A stretch of 59,910 nt of DNA from Candidatus Aquidulcis sp. Lineage in GTDB: Bacteria > Chloroflexota > Anaerolineae > UBA4142. A program made the position numbers and the translations under genes. The DNA lies in the NCBI GenBank assembly GCA_020723345.1, contig DYJA01000025.1, positions 16,484 through 76,393 of the forward strand. Direction: 5' to 3'. Numbering within the stretch: position 1 is the first letter of the stretch; each line of letters starts with the position of its first letter. The notes below the pieces were generated by a model, which had not been told where the DNA came from, made no database searches, and saw only the letters and a list, made by a program, of their open reading frames with translations. Of the stretch, positions 58,937-59,910 are shown piece after piece.

Positions 58937-59629
58937 ATGGAACCACTCGTACAAATCTCACTCGATCTCACGACGATTGACGAAGCGTTGAGCGTGGCAG
59001 GCGCGGCGATGCGCGCGGGCGTAGATTGGCTCGAAGCCGGGACGCCGTTTATTCTTGCGGAAGGCATGCACGGCGTGCGCGCGCTTCGCAAAGAATTTCC
59101 CGATACGCCGATTGTCGCGGATTTGAAGACGATGGACGGCGCGGGCTTGGAAGCCGAGATGATGTTTCAGGCAGGCGCGAATATGGTCGTTGTGATGGGG
59201 CAGGCGCACGACGCGAGCATCCTTGAGCAAGTGAAAATGGCACAGCGGTACAGCGGCAAGGTGATGTGTGACGTGATGCTTTGTCCTGACAAACCCGCGC
59301 GCGCGCGCCAAGCCGAAGAGATGGGCGTGGATTACATCATCGTCCATACCGGCTTTGACGAACGTAACATGATCAAAGGTCTTTCGCCGCTCGACGATCT
59401 CGCGCCGGTGCTGAACGCGGTGACGATTCCGGTTCAAGCAGTCGGCGGGTTGTCGGTTGATCAGGCGATTCAAACGGTTGAACTCGGCGCGCAGATCGTC
59501 GTCTTTGGCGCGCCGCTCGTCATCAGCGGCACCGAGTTCAAGCCCGCCGATCCGAATCTCGAAGGCATCTTGCGCGATCTGGTGTGGCGCGTCAAGAACA
59601 CGACGATTGGCGCAAAACGCGCAAAGTGA
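58937..59629 (+). CDS. 3-hexulose-6-phosphate synthase / 3-keto-L-gulonate-6-phosphate decarboxylase-like
   Basis: A 230-residue barrel of the OMP decarboxylase superfamily. VDWLEAGTPFILAEG, PIVADLKTMDGAGLEAEMM (Asp, Lys and Asp of the active site) and VQAVGGLSVDQAIQ are conserved. Members either join formaldehyde to ribulose 5-phosphate or decarboxylate 3-keto-L-gulonate 6-phosphate; the operon with dehydrogenases and an epimerase favours the second, sugar-acid role. ATG at 58937, with GGAG 7 nt upstream. Confidence 0.88.
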   Translation: MEPLVQISLDLTTIDEALSVAGAAMRAGVDWLEAGTPFILAEGMHGVRALRKEFPDTPIVADLKTMDGAGLEAEMMFQAGANMVVVMGQAHDASILEQVKMAQRYSGKVMCDVMLCPDKPARARQAEEMGVDYIIVHTGFDERNMIKGLSPLDDLAPVLNAVTIPVQAVGGLSVDQAIQTVELGAQIVVFGAPLVISGTEFKPADPNLEGILRDLVWRVKNTTIGAKRAK

Positions 59630-59703
59630 TTGGGCGATCAGGCGATTGGTCAATCAGGCAATCAGGCAACCGGTTGACCGATTACCGGTTGACTGATTGA
59701 CTA
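59629..59703. repeat. Tandem-inverted array, AATCAGGC type
   Basis: GATCAGGCGATTGGTCAATCAGGCAATCAGGCAACC faces GGTTGACCGATTACCGGTTGACTGATTGAC. It begins at the stop of the lyase gene and ends just before the next ribosome site. Confidence 0.85.
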
Positions 59704-59716
59704 TCCAGAGGAAGAA

Positions 59717-59910
59717 ATGAAAGCACTCGTCTATGAAGGCGCGTGGCAAATGCCGCTGCGCGATGTACCGATGCTAGAACCTGGCGCGAACGAAGTTAAT
59801 GTCAAAGTCGAAATGGTGGGTGTGTGCGGGTCCGATGTGCATGGTTTCAAAGGCACGACCGGTCGTCGCAAGCCGCCGATCATTATGGGACACGAATTCT
59901 CCGGTGTGAT
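59717..59910 (+). CDS. Zinc-dependent dehydrogenase, C-terminus outside window
   Basis: The open start of a second medium-chain dehydrogenase, 64 residues seen. MVGVCGSDVHGFKG (catalytic zinc Cys) and MGHEFSGV (His and Glu) are present. AGAGGAAG precedes the ATG. It is distinct from the dehydrogenase 1.8 kb upstream, so the operon has two alcohol or sugar-alcohol dehydrogenases. Confidence 0.88.
   Translation, partial: MKALVYEGAWQMPLRDVPMLEPGANEVNVKVEMVGVCGSDVHGFKGTTGRRKPPIIMGHEFSGV

Noticed and set aside
921-59703. CRISPR arrays, considered because of many short tandem repeats.
   Set aside because: Units are only 7-11 nt, degenerate, without spacers, and are mirrored in the same array; no cas gene is present.

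Overview
The window is a GC-rich, compactly coded bacterial chromosome segment with about 52 protein genes and no rRNA, tRNA, phage or insertion sequence that I can see. Gene content suggests a deep-branching environmental bacterium, most likely Chloroflexota (Anaerolineae-like). The main pointers are three LysM domains fused to a C39-like peptidase, a TPT-rich single-pass surface protein, a glycosidase-like protein with a proline linker, ferredoxin-fused geranylgeranyl reductase, and tungsten aldehyde oxidoreductase. This taxonomic call is an inference from gene style, not a database match.

Layout. 1-13260: a small zinc-ribbon-like gene and rplI leftward, then plsX with two tandem fabF genes, a membrane NERD-like protein, a thioesterase, a retropepsin-like protease, a GT2 and a GT39-like glycosyltransferase, and a glycosidase-like protein next to a membrane protein with a related C-terminal domain. 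13300-18474: guaB and purB diverge from overlapping promoters, followed by purA and a drug/metabolite exporter. 18859-28887: a tungsten island. It holds a tungsten aldehyde:ferredoxin oxidoreductase, its radical SAM maturase, two MoaD/ThiS-like proteins, a PadR-type HTH fused to a periplasmic-binding-like oxyanion sensor, the tungstate ABC importer TupABC, and leftward a CBS-ACT protein with a molybdenum/tungsten storage (MosA/MosB-like) protein. The same 17-nt palindrome lies directly upstream of the AOR promoter -35 and over the -10 of the regulator gene, so I infer a tungstate-responsive regulon. 29096-32077: hsp20 and lon. 32672-37211: a PHP-AlbA fusion, two decayed toxin-antitoxin-like pairs and a LysM-C39 protein. 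37208-46620: acetyltransferase, P1 aminopeptidase, mogA (a pterin cofactor gene that fits the tungsten enzyme), LysE exporter, cupin, secreted zinc protease, CPBP protease, HAD hydrolase and two MFS transporters. 46794-55544: ferredoxin-fused geranylgeranyl reductase, DegV, the 5-oxoprolinase operon pxpABC (leftward), a secreted protein, an HTH-AAA ATPase and an ARMT1-like protein. 55591-end: a LacI-controlled sugar or sugar-acid operon (LacI, TIM-barrel isomerase, zinc alcohol dehydrogenase, hexulose/ketogulonate phosphate lyase, second zinc dehydrogenase running off the end).

The spacers are unusual. About twenty carry short direct-repeat arrays (unit 7-11 nt), most followed by reverse-complement arrays. 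The unit sequence differs from locus to locus although the architecture is constant. Several of these arrays supply the stop codon and last residues of the adjacent gene. Two other palindromic families (a GTAGT...ACTAC element and a CTTCGACT...CTCAGG element) occur both between genes and in frame inside genes.
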